A stretch of 64,000 nucleotides of DNA from Paractinoplanes bogorensis (GCF_018829635.1 NZ_JAHKKG010000003.1:434001-498000); one strand, 5' to 3'. Shown: positions 49,471 through 60,637, counted from the stretch's first letter. Numbers and translations: made by a program. Notes: generated by a model not told the origin, from the letters alone.

Positions 49471-49640
49471 GAGCGCCGGGAGTGGCTGAGCGCCGGGAGT
49501 GGCTGAGCGCCGGGAGTGGCTGAGCGCCGGGAGTGGCTGAGCGCCGGGAGTGGCTGAGCGCCGGGAGTGGCTGAGCGCCGGGAGTGGCTGAGCGCCGAGA
49601 GCGGCCGACCGCCGAGAGCGGCCGACCGCCGACCGCGACG
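49471..49640. repeat. 17-bp minisatellite, seven exact copies
   Basis: GAGCGCCGGGAGTGGCT is repeated seven times without a change (49471-49589), followed by two or three decayed copies (GAGCGCCGAGAGCGGCC and similar to about 49640). The 17-bp period is not a multiple of three and stops any single long frame from having constant repeats, so it is probably non-coding. It occupies the gap between the FetB-like gene start and the GGDEF-EAL gene end. Confidence 0.9.
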
Positions 49641-49672
49641 AAGAGGCGACCGCCGAGCGCGGCCGAACCGAG

Positions 49673-51976
<2,304 letters not shown>

Positions 51977-52058
51977 CCCCTTCTGTTCGGCATCGATCCG
52001 GCCGCACTAAGGGCGTAATAGGATGAGCGGCACGGTCCGCGAGCGCGAAAGACACTGC

Positions 52059-53195
52059 ATGCATATCGATTTCGCCCGGTCGCACAGGTCGCGTCTCGGG
52101 ATCGAATGGGAGCTCGCGTGCGTCGACCGGCGCAGCGGTGAGCTGTCGCCCGCCGCCCCCGAGCTGCTGGCCCGGCTGGGCCGCACCGAGGGCTTCCCGC
52201 ACGTGACGACCGAGCTTCTCACCAACACGATCGAGCTGGTCAGCGCGCCGCATGAGCGGGTCGCGGACGCCGTGGCCGACCTCACCGGGCTGGTCGAGCG
52301 GGTCGGCGCGGTGGCCGAGCCGCTGGGTGTCGACCTCGTCTCGTCCGGCACCCACCCGTTCAGCCAGTGGTTCCAGCAGCAGGTCACCCCGGGTAAGCCC
52401 CGCTACGACACGCTGATCGACCGCACTCGCTGGTGGGGCCGGCAGATGATGATCTGGGGCGTCCACGTGCACGTCGCCGTGGAGGACCGGCGCAAGGTCT
52501 TCCCGATCGTCGACGGCCTGATGACCTATCTGCCGCACTTCCAGGCGTTGAGCGCATCGAGCCCGTTCTGGGCGGGGGAGAACACCGGCTACGCGTCGAA
52601 CCGGGCGCTGATGTTCCAGCAGTTGCCGACGGCCGGTCTGCCGCCGCAGTTCACCGACTGGGCCCAGTTCGAGGCGATGGTGGCCGACCTGCGGCACGTC
52701 GGCGTCGTCGAGGAGCTGACCGAGCTGCGCTGGGACATCCGGCCCGCCCCGAAGTGGGGCACGGTCGAGGTCCGGGCGTTCGACGGCATCTCGACCGCTC
52801 GCGAGATCGGCGCGCTCGCCGCCCTCACCCAGTGCCTGGCCGAGCACTTCTCGCGCGAGCTGGACGCCGGCCGCGAGGTGCCGAGGCTGCAACCGTGGTT
52901 CGTGCGCGAGAACAAGTGGCGGGCCGCCCGCTACGGCATGGACGCCATCATCATCCAGAACGCGGTCGGCGACGAGCGGCTGGTCACCGACGACCTGGCC
53001 GAGCTGCGGCCGGCCCTCGAGCCGATCGCCGCCGACCTGGGCTGCGCCGGCGAGCTCGACGACCTGCGCGTGATCATCGAAGGCGGCGCCAGCTACCAGC
53101 GTCAGTTACGGGTCGCCGCGGCCAACGACGGCAGCCTCAAGGCCGTGGTGTCGTCGCTGGTCCGGGAGCTACGCGAAAACGCCGCCCGCGCATAA
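52059..53195 (+). CDS. YbdK-type glutamate-cysteine ligase-like carboxylate-amine ligase
   Basis: A 378-residue ATP-dependent carboxylate-amine ligase of the GCS2 (YbdK) family, joining glutamate or another acid to an amine such as cysteine. Seen in order: LGIEWELACVD, TELLTNTIELVSAP, SSGTHPFSQWF, WGRQMMIWGVHVHVAVEDR, SSPFWAGENTGYASNRALMF and VEVRAFDG. Start ATG 52059 matches the family N-terminus (MHIDFARSHRSRLGIEWE); ATG 52023 is possible. The true substrate in actinomycetes is unclear, as they use mycothiol and not glutathione. The stop codon sits in the loop of a strong terminator hairpin. Confidence 0.9.
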   Translation: MHIDFARSHRSRLGIEWELACVDRRSGELSPAAPELLARLGRTEGFPHVTTELLTNTIELVSAPHERVADAVADLTGLVERVGAVAEPLGVDLVSSGTHPFSQWFQQQVTPGKPRYDTLIDRTRWWGRQMMIWGVHVHVAVEDRRKVFPIVDGLMTYLPHFQALSASSPFWAGENTGYASNRALMFQQLPTAGLPPQFTDWAQFEAMVADLRHVGVVEELTELRWDIRPAPKWGTVEVRAFDGISTAREIGALAALTQCLAEHFSRELDAGREVPRLQPWFVRENKWRAARYGMDAIIIQNAVGDERLVTDDLAELRPALEPIAADLGCAGELDDLRVIIEGGASYQRQLRVAAANDGSLKAVVSSLVRELRENAARA

Positions 53196-53216
53196 AAGCG
53201 CGGGCGGCGAAAATTC
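53180..53216 (+). terminator. Strong intrinsic terminator
   Basis: A perfect 12-bp stem, CGCCGCCCGCGC (53180-53191) and GCGCGGGCGGCG (53198-53209), encloses ATAAAA and is followed by an A/T run AAAATTCTTCTT. The ligase stop codon lies inside the loop. The dyad can stop transcription from both strands, so it separates the convergent ligase and exopolysaccharide operons. Confidence 0.8.
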
Positions 53217-53225
53217 TTCTTCAGA

Positions 53226-53335
53226 TCGGGGACTACCGGCCGATCATCGAGTTCGCGGAGACAAGGGAGTACCCCTCGGTTCGGGGACTACCGGCCGATC
53301 ATCGAGTTCGCGGAGACAAAGGAGTAGCCCTCGGA
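53226..53335. repeat. 55-bp tandem duplication at the DUF2334 gene end
   Basis: Two adjacent 55-bp units (53226-53280 and 53281-53335) differ at only about three positions. The right unit contains the last codons and stop of the DUF2334 gene (ending SANSMIGR); the left unit repeats them after the stop. As 55 is not divisible by three, the extra copy is not in frame. It is a recent slippage or strand-invasion scar. Confidence 0.85.
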
Positions 53336-54922
53336 CTTCACGCCGGTGACGACCTGCTTGAGGTAGTCGGTCCCCAGGTAGGGGTGGTAGAAGAAGCTGG
53401 CGACGCCGTCGCGGACGACCAGGTTGCGCTCGGCCGAAGCGAGCAGGTCGCTCGGCAGGCGGGCCGGGTGGTTGTTGAACGACTCGGGCTCGACGTTGCC
53501 GATGTTCTCGGGGATGACGACCGAACCGTAGACGTCGCGGACCACGTACGGGAAGAACTGGCCGAACTGCCGGCTGTAGTCGTACTTGGCCCCGGTGAGC
53601 ACGCCGGGGAAGTAGAGACCACGGTCGTAGCGCAGGCCGAAGATCGAGTTGATCGTCTGGTAGTCGACCGCGCTGCCGGCGTAGTGCGGGAACTCGAAGA
53701 TGGTCGGGGTGCCGAGGCCGGCCGCCGCGAAGACCAGGCCCGAGGCCACCACGCGGCTGGTCGTCCAGGCCGCCGAGTCGCCGGGCACCGGGCCGTCGTA
53801 GATCACGTTGTTCGCGCTGTCCACGTGGGCCATGTAGAACTCGAAGTCGTTGGCGCTGACCCCGTCGTACGGGTTGGCGACGTTGCCGTACTGGTGCGTG
53901 TAGCCGTGCATGAGCAGCGTGCCGCCCTTGCTCTGCATGTACTTCAGCGCGGCGACGACCTTCGGCTTGTTCAGCAGCGTGTAGTCCTGCGCCTTGCCGC
54001 CGTTGTTGACACCCTTGGGGTCGCGGTAACGCGGGTAGACGGCGACGGTGAACGGCACGGACTGCGACGACAGGTAGTCGGCGACCGCCTTGAGCTCGGC
54101 CGGGTCGGAGTCGGGGCCGACGTCCTCGATGCGGACCAGGGCGCGGTGCTGCTCGCGGGCCACGCCGGTGGTGCCGAGCGAGTCGAACAGCAGGTCGGCG
54201 AACGCCAGGTAGCGGTCGTCGTGGGTGACGTACGAGAACGGGATCTCGCCGACGTAGGTGAAGTTGCCCGACGTGATCGCCCACGGGAAGGTCGACCCGT
54301 CCGGGCGTACGGCGGAAGCCAGGGTCTTGACCTTCGACGCGTCGGTGATCGACAGGTTCATGATGCCGGACTTGTTCAGGTGGTCGCGGGTCAGCTTGGC
54401 GTTCTTGTAGTCGACCTCGGTGACGTCCGCGAAGTCGAACCCGCCGCTGGTGAAGCCGTGGTCGACGGCGAACGAACCGGTCGCGGTCAGCTGCCAGATG
54501 TTGTCGTAGATCCAGGTGACCGGCTTGGTCGTGGCGGCGACGTCAGTGAGGAACGCGGCCGGGATCGGCTCGTCGTAGGTGGAGCCGACGTAGACCACGG
54601 CCGTGTAGGCGTTCAGGTCGCCGGCCTTGTACGAGCCGACCGGCGCGGCCGTCCACGTACCGAAGTGCGAGGTCAGGTTGGCCGTCTGGGTCGCGTAGAC
54701 CTCACCCAGCCAGCCGTACTCGCTGGTGGTGTCGTACATGATCAGGGTCTTGGCGGTGCCACCGCCGGGGGCGGCCTTGCCGGACTTGGCGGCCGGCAGC
54801 GCGGTGACGACGGCGGCGGCGACGGGCTTGACCGCGGCCTCGGCGCCCATCGAGTTGACGGCGAAGGCTCCGAGCGCCACGACGGCGACGCCGGCCGAGA
54901 GGAGGGGCTTGGTGAAACGCAT
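53288..54922 (-). CDS. Secreted DUF2334 polysaccharide-deacetylase-like protein
   Basis: A 544-residue exported protein. A signal peptide covers about 1-30 (MRFTKPLLSAGVAVVALGAF, cleavage near AEA). A first region resembles a receptor/glutamine-amidotransferase-like fold, and the second is a DUF2334 (NodB-like barrel) domain: RALVRIEDVGPDSDP, FTVAVYPRYRDP, LLMHGYTHQYGN and FEFPHYAGSAVDYQ provide the metal-binding Asp and His pattern of carbohydrate esterase family 4 relatives. Probable role: deacetylation of the polymer made by the upstream glycosyltransferase. ATG 54922 shares one base with the epimerase stop (TGATG). Confidence 0.87.
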   Translation of the reverse strand: MRFTKPLLSAGVAVVALGAFAVNSMGAEAAVKPVAAAVVTALPAAKSGKAAPGGGTAKTLIMYDTTSEYGWLGEVYATQTANLTSHFGTWTAAPVGSYKAGDLNAYTAVVYVGSTYDEPIPAAFLTDVAATTKPVTWIYDNIWQLTATGSFAVDHGFTSGGFDFADVTEVDYKNAKLTRDHLNKSGIMNLSITDASKVKTLASAVRPDGSTFPWAITSGNFTYVGEIPFSYVTHDDRYLAFADLLFDSLGTTGVAREQHRALVRIEDVGPDSDPAELKAVADYLSSQSVPFTVAVYPRYRDPKGVNNGGKAQDYTLLNKPKVVAALKYMQSKGGTLLMHGYTHQYGNVANPYDGVSANDFEFYMAHVDSANNVIYDGPVPGDSAAWTTSRVVASGLVFAAAGLGTPTIFEFPHYAGSAVDYQTINSIFGLRYDRGLYFPGVLTGAKYDYSRQFGQFFPYVVRDVYGSVVIPENIGNVEPESFNNHPARLPSDLLASAERNLVVRDGVASFFYHPYLGTDYLKQVVTGVKSEGYSFVSANSMIGR

Positions 54923-56082
54923 CAGCGGGACACTCCGATCATGGCAACGGGGGAGCTGGTGAGGTCGAGCAGGGCGGCGGTGGCGTGCGCGGTGCGGGCG
55001 GCGGCCAGGCCGTCCCCGTACGGGTTCCCGCCGGCCGTCATCGCGTCGCGGCGGGCCCGGTCGTCGAGCAGGGCGGACGCTTCGGCCACGATCACCGCGG
55101 TGTCCGAACCGACCAGCTTGGCGCAGCCGGCCTCGAGCGACTCGACACGCTCGGTGACGTCCCGCAGCACCAGGGCCGGGACGCCGAACGAGGGCGCCTC
55201 CTCCTGGATGCCGCCGGAGTCGGTGAGCACCAGGTAGGCCTCGGACAGCAAGCGGGACAGGTCGGGGTAGGGCAGCGGGTCGGTCACGGTCACCCGCGGC
55301 ATCCCGGCCAGGCCCGCCTCGACCTGGGCCCGGACGGCCGGGTTGGGGTGGCTGGGCAGGATCACGTCGATGTCCGGGTACTTGACGACCAGCTCGCGGA
55401 CGCCGGCCAGGATCCGGTCGAGCGGCGCGCCCCACGATTCGCGGCGGTGGGCGGTGACCAGCACGAGGCGGTTGGTGCTGCCGGTGCGTGCGGCGGCGAC
55501 GGCCTGGTTCTCGTACGGGAGCATCCGCCCCGCCACCGCCAGCGTCGCGTCGACCACGGTGTTGCCGGTGACGAAGACGTCCTCGCCGGACACGTTCTCG
55601 TCGAGCAGGTTCATCGCGGCGAGCGGGGTCGGCGCCAGGTGCAGCGACGCGATCTGGGCGACCAGCTTGCGGTTGGCCTCCTCGGGGAACGGTGACTCGA
55701 TGTCGCCCGAGCGGAGACCGGCTTCCAGGTGTACGACCGGAATCCGTCGCCAGAACGCGGCCAGTGCCCCGGCCAGGCTCGTCGTGGTGTCACCCTGCAC
55801 GATCACGGCGGCCGGCGGGCGGACCTCCCAGAGCGCGTCGAGCTGGCGCACCATCTCGGTGAACAGCTCGGCCTGGCTGCCGGTGGTCCGCTCGACGGTG
55901 AGCGTGATGTCGGGGGTCAGGCCGAACGCGGCCAGCGACTGGGTGACCATCGTCGGGTGCTGACCGCTGGCCAGCAGCACCGGCTCGACCAGGCCCTGCT
56001 CGCGCATGGCGGTGACGACGGGGGCGAGCTTGACGGCCTCGGGGCGGGTGCCGCCGATCAGGTGGACTTCGGGGAGCGACAT
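54922..56082 (-). CDS. wecB: UDP-N-acetylglucosamine 2-epimerase (non-hydrolysing)
   Basis: A 386-residue cytoplasmic enzyme converting UDP-GlcNAc to UDP-ManNAc. It keeps the family words GTRPEAVKLAPV, GQHPTM, VVQGDTTTSLAGALAAF as VIVQGDTTTSLAGALAAF, HLEAGLRSGDIESPFPEEAN, TAHRRESWG, SHPNPAVRAQ and LVLTDSGGIQEEAPSFGVP. It lies between a GT2 polymerase and a secreted deacetylase-like protein, coupled to the latter and 18 bp behind the former. It should therefore supply UDP-ManNAc to that polymerase, or to teichuronic-type cell-wall glycans. Confidence 0.94.
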   Translation of the reverse strand: MSLPEVHLIGGTRPEAVKLAPVVTAMREQGLVEPVLLASGQHPTMVTQSLAAFGLTPDITLTVERTTGSQAELFTEMVRQLDALWEVRPPAAVIVQGDTTTSLAGALAAFWRRIPVVHLEAGLRSGDIESPFPEEANRKLVAQIASLHLAPTPLAAMNLLDENVSGEDVFVTGNTVVDATLAVAGRMLPYENQAVAAARTGSTNRLVLVTAHRRESWGAPLDRILAGVRELVVKYPDIDVILPSHPNPAVRAQVEAGLAGMPRVTVTDPLPYPDLSRLLSEAYLVLTDSGGIQEEAPSFGVPALVLRDVTERVESLEAGCAKLVGSDTAVIVAEASALLDDRARRDAMTAGGNPYGDGLAAARTAHATAALLDLTSSPVAMIGVSR

Positions 56083-56100
56083 GTGGGGGGTCTCCTGTTT

Positions 56101-57444
56101 CTAAGCGGCCAGAGCCAGATCAGGTGCGGGAGCGGGGAGTTCTTCTTCGGCGAGACGTTCGGTCTTGGCCCAGGCCTGGCGGCCGGTGGCCTGGCGGGCG
56201 ATGGCCCGGTAGGTGGCGACGAGACCGAGGAGCAGGAACGCGGGGTAGGCCAGGGCGGCGATGAAGAGCCGCCGGACGGTCTCGTCGCGGAGCCGGTAGC
56301 GGTGCACCAGCGCCCAGACGAAGCCGGGGAACCAGGTGACGCCGAGCCAGACGCCGGCACTGGCCAGCAGGTCGTGCCACCGCGGCAGGAACGGGAACGG
56401 GTGGCCGAGGGCCAGGCCGGCCGCGGCGACCGCGACCGCCGCGGTCATGAAGACCGTGACCAGCGCGTTGATCCACGGGGAGAACAGGTAGTGCAGCACC
56501 TCGGCCAGCGAGGTCAGGCCGATCCGCTTCGAGGTGACCAGCGAGCGCAGGTAGCGGGCGCACTGCAGGTTGCCCTGGGCCCAGCGGGTGCGCTGCCGGG
56601 TCAGCCGGCGGACGTCGACCACGGCCTGCTGGGTGACCGAGGCGTGCGAGGTGTAGCGGATGCCGACGCCGTCCAGGTGCATCCGCAGGCCCAGCTCGAG
56701 GTCCTCGACCAGGCAGGCCGACCAGGGCGCGTCGCCCAGGGCCAGCAGCGCCGACAGCCGGGTGAACTGGCCGTTGCCGCCGAGGCCGACGGTGTCGAGC
56801 CGGTCGCGCAGCGTCTGGCAGGCGTTCACGATCGTCGCGAACTCCAGATCCTGCACTGCGCCGAGGAGCTTGTTGCGGTTGCGGATGCGGACCTGCACCT
56901 GCACCGCGCCGATGGCCGTGTCGCGCAGCATCCGGGACACCTCGAGCAGGATGTTGCGGCTGCCCTGGCCGTCGCCGTCGATGATGCCGAGGACGACCTT
57001 GTCCGGGCTGATGCCGGCCTGCGCGGTCTGCTCGGCGATGTAGCGGTAGGCGGCGTTGAGCGCCTCGCCCTTGCCCTTGCGGGCCTCCGGCAGTTCGCGG
57101 CGCATGACGTGCAGGCGGGGGTGGTCGATCGCGGCCAGCACGTCCGGGGTGCCGTCGTCCGAACCGTCGTCGACGACCAGCACGCGGGCCAGCGTGTTAC
57201 CGGGGCCGCTCAGTCCGAGCGCGGCCTTGACCGTGTTGCCGACGACGACCTCTTCGTTCAGCGCCGGCACGATGATCCAGAAGTGCTCGGGGGTGCCGTC
57301 GCCGTTGCGCAGCGACCTGGCCACCACGTCCCGGCGGCGGGAGGCCACGTAGCGGACCGCCAGCGTCACCAGCGCGACCGTCGAGATCGGCCAGGACAGC
57401 ATGACCGCGTAACCGGCGACGAGGACGAACCATCCTGCCGTCAT
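56101..57444 (-). CDS. Membrane glycosyltransferase family 2 (polysaccharide synthase)
   Basis: A 447-residue processive-type GT2. A membrane helix (about 5-30) precedes the catalytic domain with IIVPALNEEVVVGNTV, VVDDGSDDGT, IIDGDGQGS and the processivity motif RQRTRWAQGN; three to four more helices (about 300-400) form the translocation channel. This is the layout of hyaluronan, chitin and poly-GlcNAc synthases. With a UDP-GlcNAc 2-epimerase in the same operon the sugar could be ManNAc. GGAGG precedes ATG 57444 and a plausible promoter lies about 75 bp upstream. Confidence 0.9.
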   Translation of the reverse strand: MTAGWFVLVAGYAVMLSWPISTVALVTLAVRYVASRRRDVVARSLRNGDGTPEHFWIIVPALNEEVVVGNTVKAALGLSGPGNTLARVLVVDDGSDDGTPDVLAAIDHPRLHVMRRELPEARKGKGEALNAAYRYIAEQTAQAGISPDKVVLGIIDGDGQGSRNILLEVSRMLRDTAIGAVQVQVRIRNRNKLLGAVQDLEFATIVNACQTLRDRLDTVGLGGNGQFTRLSALLALGDAPWSACLVEDLELGLRMHLDGVGIRYTSHASVTQQAVVDVRRLTRQRTRWAQGNLQCARYLRSLVTSKRIGLTSLAEVLHYLFSPWINALVTVFMTAAVAVAAAGLALGHPFPFLPRWHDLLASAGVWLGVTWFPGFVWALVHRYRLRDETVRRLFIAALAYPAFLLLGLVATYRAIARQATGRQAWAKTERLAEEELPAPAPDLALAA

Positions 57445-57515
57445 CGGTCACCTCCACCTTGTCACTCGTTGTGATGTCGCCCGTCTGCGGAAGACCGCGT
57501 TTCGGGCACATCTGG

Positions 57516-57544
57516 ACAATACGAAGTGACGCAGCGTGAAACAA
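57516..57544 (-). promoter_or_regulatory. Putative housekeeping promoter of exopolysaccharide operon
   Basis: On the minus strand TTGTTT (57544-57539) and TATTGT (57521-57516) are separated by exactly 17 bp, a reasonable -35/-10 pair for the principal sigma factor. It lies 72-100 bp before the GT2 start, inside a 291-bp non-coding gap (57445-57735). A dyad ACATCT-5-AGATGT at 57594-57610 is further upstream and could be an operator. No riboswitch fold was recognised. Confidence 0.4.
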
Positions 57545-57735
57545 GGTCGGTTGACCGAGCGTCACAGCAACTCGTCCAAACGGCCTAACTCAGACATCTC
57601 AGGCAGATGTTTAGGGTCGAAACCGGGCGTTCTCCGCGAAGTTAGAGCCAGCCGGCGGCGGGCCACGATGTCACTCCGCGTGTTGTTCGCGTTCCGGACT
57701 GCGGTGCCGGTGCGGTTTCACTTAGCGTGGCTGTC

Positions 57736-58611
57736 ATGGACTTCCACGCCGCCACCGACTTCGTGACGACCCACGCCCGTACGCTCGAGCGCCGTCGCCT
57801 GTCCCGCCTGCTCGGCGACGACCCGGCCGACGGGGTGCTCGCCGCCCTCGACGGCTTCGGCAATCCCGGCGGCGGGTACGGCTGGGCCCTGGAGCCCGAC
57901 CTGCGCTCCGCGACCAGTCAGCCCGTGGCCGCCATGCACGCCCTCGAAGTGCTGGCCGAGGTCGGCGACACCGGCGGCCGCGGTCCCGGGTTGTGCGACT
58001 GGCTCGCCGCGATCAGCCGGCCCGACGGCGGGGTCCCGTTCGCGCTGCCCTACTCCGACACCGAGGGCAGCGCCGGGCACTGGGCCTCGGCCGACCCGGC
58101 CGCCTCGTCCCTGCAGATGACCAGCCAGCTGGCCGCGCAGGCGCACCGCCTGGCCCGGCATCACGCCGAGATCGCCCGGCACCCCTGGCTGGCCGCGGCC
58201 ACCACCTACTGCCTCGACGCGATCGAACGGATGGGCCCGGAACCGGCCGCGCACGAGCTGATGTTCGTCATGCAGTTCCTGGACGCCGTCGCCGAGAGTG
58301 ATCCGCGCGCGATGCCGCTGCTGGAGAAGACCGCTCAGCTCGTACGCGTCGACGGGCCCACGCCGGTCGCGGGCGGCGCCGAGGGCGAGGTGCTGCACCC
58401 GCTCGACTTCACCCCGCATCCGGGCGCGCCGTCCCGCGCCTTCTTCCACGCCGGCGCCATCGCCGCCGATCTCGAGCGCCTCGCCGGCACGCAACAGCCG
58501 GACGGTGGCTGGGCCATCAGCTTCGCCCCGCGCGGCCCGGCGGCCGCCCTGGAATGGCGCGGCTACGCCACCGTGCAGGCCGTCGCGACCCTGCGCGCGA
58601 ACGGCGTCTGA
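57736..58611 (+). CDS. Terpene-cyclase/prenyltransferase-like alpha-barrel protein
   Basis: A 291-residue protein with squalene-hopene-cyclase/prenyltransferase-type repeats: LDGFGNPGGGYGWALEPDLR, GGVPFALPYSD and TQQPDGGWAISFAPRGPAAA, each with the Gln-x-x-x-Gly-x-Trp character of an alpha/alpha toroid. It is too short for a squalene cyclase and lacks its DxDD acid motif, so enzymatic activity is unclear; actinomycete homologues are annotated only by fold. It is divergent from the exopolysaccharide operon. ATG 57736 is taken as start, GTG 57727 is possible. Confidence 0.78.
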   Translation: MDFHAATDFVTTHARTLERRRLSRLLGDDPADGVLAALDGFGNPGGGYGWALEPDLRSATSQPVAAMHALEVLAEVGDTGGRGPGLCDWLAAISRPDGGVPFALPYSDTEGSAGHWASADPAASSLQMTSQLAAQAHRLARHHAEIARHPWLAAATTYCLDAIERMGPEPAAHELMFVMQFLDAVAESDPRAMPLLEKTAQLVRVDGPTPVAGGAEGEVLHPLDFTPHPGAPSRAFFHAGAIAADLERLAGTQQPDGGWAISFAPRGPAAALEWRGYATVQAVATLRANGV

Positions 58612-58730
58612 GGTTGCGAATGCGAACGTAATCGTCTATGTCTGACCGGAAAACGTAAGTGGTTCGCCGGCGTTTCCGCTGATATGTTGGGCGACGTTCC
58701 ATTCCGTTCCAGGCAGGGTGTCCCTTTTCA

Positions 58731-59705
58731 GTGCAACCGTCCATTGAGGTCGAGTCAATCGCCCTCGAAACTAGCGACTCCGAGGTCGCCGCGGAATTCG
58801 CCAACGGGATTGCGCCACATCAGGCGAAAATCACCTTCGACAATCCGCGCGAAGTGAAATTTCGTTTCCGCAGCGCAACGGTCGGGGAATTCGGCGCCGA
58901 TATCGCACACGCCTCCGGTGTGCGGTATCTCTCCACCGGCGACCCGATCGACTACCTGCTCGGCGGCGTGATCCTGGACGGTACGGTGCGCCTGCGGTCG
59001 GGCCGGCAGGAGGCCCGGCTGGCCCGCGACGACGCGTTCCTCTACCCGATCGGGGCCGCCTGCACCGGCGACGGCCACGGGCCCGCGCTGGCCGACGTGC
59101 GGGTGCCGATGGACGTCATCCGGGAACTGGCCGCCGAAACCACCGGCCTGGAACCGGATTTCACGTCGCTCGCCCCGGTATCGCCGGGGATGGGACGGTA
59201 CTGGTCGGCCGTCGTGGCCGGCGTCACCCGCCAGCTGGCCGTGCCCGGTCTGGTCCTGCCGGCGCTGCTGGCCGAGCAGATGCTGCGCTTCGTCGGGGCC
59301 GGGGCGCTCGCCGTCTTCCCGAACACGACAATGACCGCGGCCCGCTTTCCGCCGGCCGGCCGAACAACGCCCGCGGTCGTTCGCCGGGCTCAGGCGTGTA
59401 TCGAGGCGAACGCTGATCAGCCATTACGCCTGTCCGACGTCGCGGCCGCCAGTGGGGTGGGCGTGCGGGCCCTTCAACTCGCGTTCCGGCGGCACCTCGG
59501 CACCACCCCGATGGCCTATTTGCGGCGCGTGCGGCTTCAGCACGTACGGGTCGATCTGCGGGCCGCCGTTCCCGGAGACAATACGACCGTGGCGGCGACC
59601 GCGCGGCGCTGGGGTTTCGGCAATCTGAGCCGTTTCGCGGGCGAATACCGCGACGAATTCGGCGAGCTGCCGAGCCGTACTCTCGGCAGCCGCCCGCGCG
59701 CCTAG
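58731..59705 (+). CDS. AraC-family regulator
   Basis: A 324-residue AraC/XylS-type activator. An N-terminal cupin-like ligand domain (about 30-170, with LARDDAFLYPIG) precedes the paired HTH: LRLSDVAAASGVGVRALQLA, then FRRHLGTTPMAYLRRVRLQH and WGFGNLSRFAGEYRDEFGE. The opening, with SVRATxxGxxxLxHxxY-like RFRSATVGEFGADIAHASG, is the AraC_binding_2 type used by catabolic regulators. The GTG start follows a weak CAGGG. It ends 2 bp from the convergent dehydrogenase gene. Confidence 0.88.
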   Translation: MQPSIEVESIALETSDSEVAAEFANGIAPHQAKITFDNPREVKFRFRSATVGEFGADIAHASGVRYLSTGDPIDYLLGGVILDGTVRLRSGRQEARLARDDAFLYPIGAACTGDGHGPALADVRVPMDVIRELAAETTGLEPDFTSLAPVSPGMGRYWSAVVAGVTRQLAVPGLVLPALLAEQMLRFVGAGALAVFPNTTMTAARFPPAGRTTPAVVRRAQACIEANADQPLRLSDVAAASGVGVRALQLAFRRHLGTTPMAYLRRVRLQHVRVDLRAAVPGDNTTVAATARRWGFGNLSRFAGEYRDEFGELPSRTLGSRPRA

Positions 59706-59707
59706 GA

Positions 59708-60595
59708 TCAGACTTCCAGCAGCACCTTGTCGCGCAGTTCACCACGTTCGAGCCGGGCGTGCACCGTGGCCGCCTCGCTCAGCGGTGCCACCACCTGCGG
59801 GCGCAGGGTCAGCTCGCCGGACGCCAGCCGGTCCATCACCGACCGCAGCGCGGGGACGACACCCGCCGCGACGATGTTCGACAGGGTCACGCCCAGTTGC
59901 GGACCGCGCGGGTCGGACAGGGTGATGACCCGTCGCGGCCCACCGGCGAGCGCCACCGCGGCGGCGAGGTCGCTGCGCCCGGAGGCGTCGAACACCGCAT
60001 CCGCCGGGTGCGCGAACGGATCGGCGTAGTCGACCGGTGTCGCCCCGAGCGGACCGACGAGCGCGAAGTCGGACGGGCGTACGGCGGAAACGACTTTCAC
60101 CCCGCGGGCCACGGCGAGCTGGGTCGCGATCAGGCCGACCGAACCGGCCCCGCCCAGCAGCAGCATCGTCTCGCCCGGACGGACGGCGAGCTCGTCGACG
60201 ACCCGTACGGCCGCCTCGCCCGACGCGGGCAGAGCCGCGGCGTCGGCCCAGGCCACCGTGGCCGGTTTGCGCACCCAGTAGTCGGCGACGGCCAGTTCGG
60301 CGTAACCCCCGAGACGCGGCAGCAGAACCGCCACCTCGTCCCCGGCCGCGACATCGGTCACATCGGGGCCGGTGCTCTCGACGACGCCCGCCGCCTCGAA
60401 CCCCAGCACCGTGCCGGATGTGGCCGGAAACACCGCTTGCAGATGCCCGGCCCGGATCGCCAGATCGGTCGGCCCGACCCCCGCGAACCGCACCGCGACC
60501 CGGATCTGCCCGGGGCCCGGCGCGGGCACGTCGACGTCGGCGAGGCGCAACATCTCGGGCGGCCCGTAGCCGTCGAGGACAACCGCTCTGGTCAT
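59708..60595 (-). CDS. Quinone-oxidoreductase-like MDR protein (zinc-free)
   Basis: A 295-residue medium-chain NADP-dependent reductase. It has GroES-like FAGVGPTDLAIRAGH, GFEAAGVVESTG, and the nucleotide loop LLGGAGSVGLIATQLA. The cysteine/histidine zinc ligands of alcohol dehydrogenases are missing, which places it with zeta-crystallin/quinone reductases. A reduction of quinones or enones is likely. The ATG at 60595 is 42 bp from the divergent PfkB gene; the convergent AraC gene may regulate it. Confidence 0.88.
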   Translation of the reverse strand: MTRAVVLDGYGPPEMLRLADVDVPAPGPGQIRVAVRFAGVGPTDLAIRAGHLQAVFPATSGTVLGFEAAGVVESTGPDVTDVAAGDEVAVLLPRLGGYAELAVADYWVRKPATVAWADAAALPASGEAAVRVVDELAVRPGETMLLLGGAGSVGLIATQLAVARGVKVVSAVRPSDFALVGPLGATPVDYADPFAHPADAVFDASGRSDLAAAVALAGGPRRVITLSDPRGPQLGVTLSNIVAAGVVPALRSVMDRLASGELTLRPQVVAPLSEAATVHARLERGELRDKVLLEV

Positions 60596-60637
60596 AGGAC
60601 GGACACTATGCCGCGCCCGGCCGAGCCGAGGGATCCT

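Noticed and set aside
49471..49640. CRISPR-like array
   Set aside because: The 17-bp units are contiguous with no spacers and there are no cas genes.
57445..57735. Riboswitch upstream of the exopolysaccharide operon
   Set aside because: No conserved c-di-GMP, c-di-AMP or other riboswitch core could be recognised; only a promoter-like pair and a short dyad are present.
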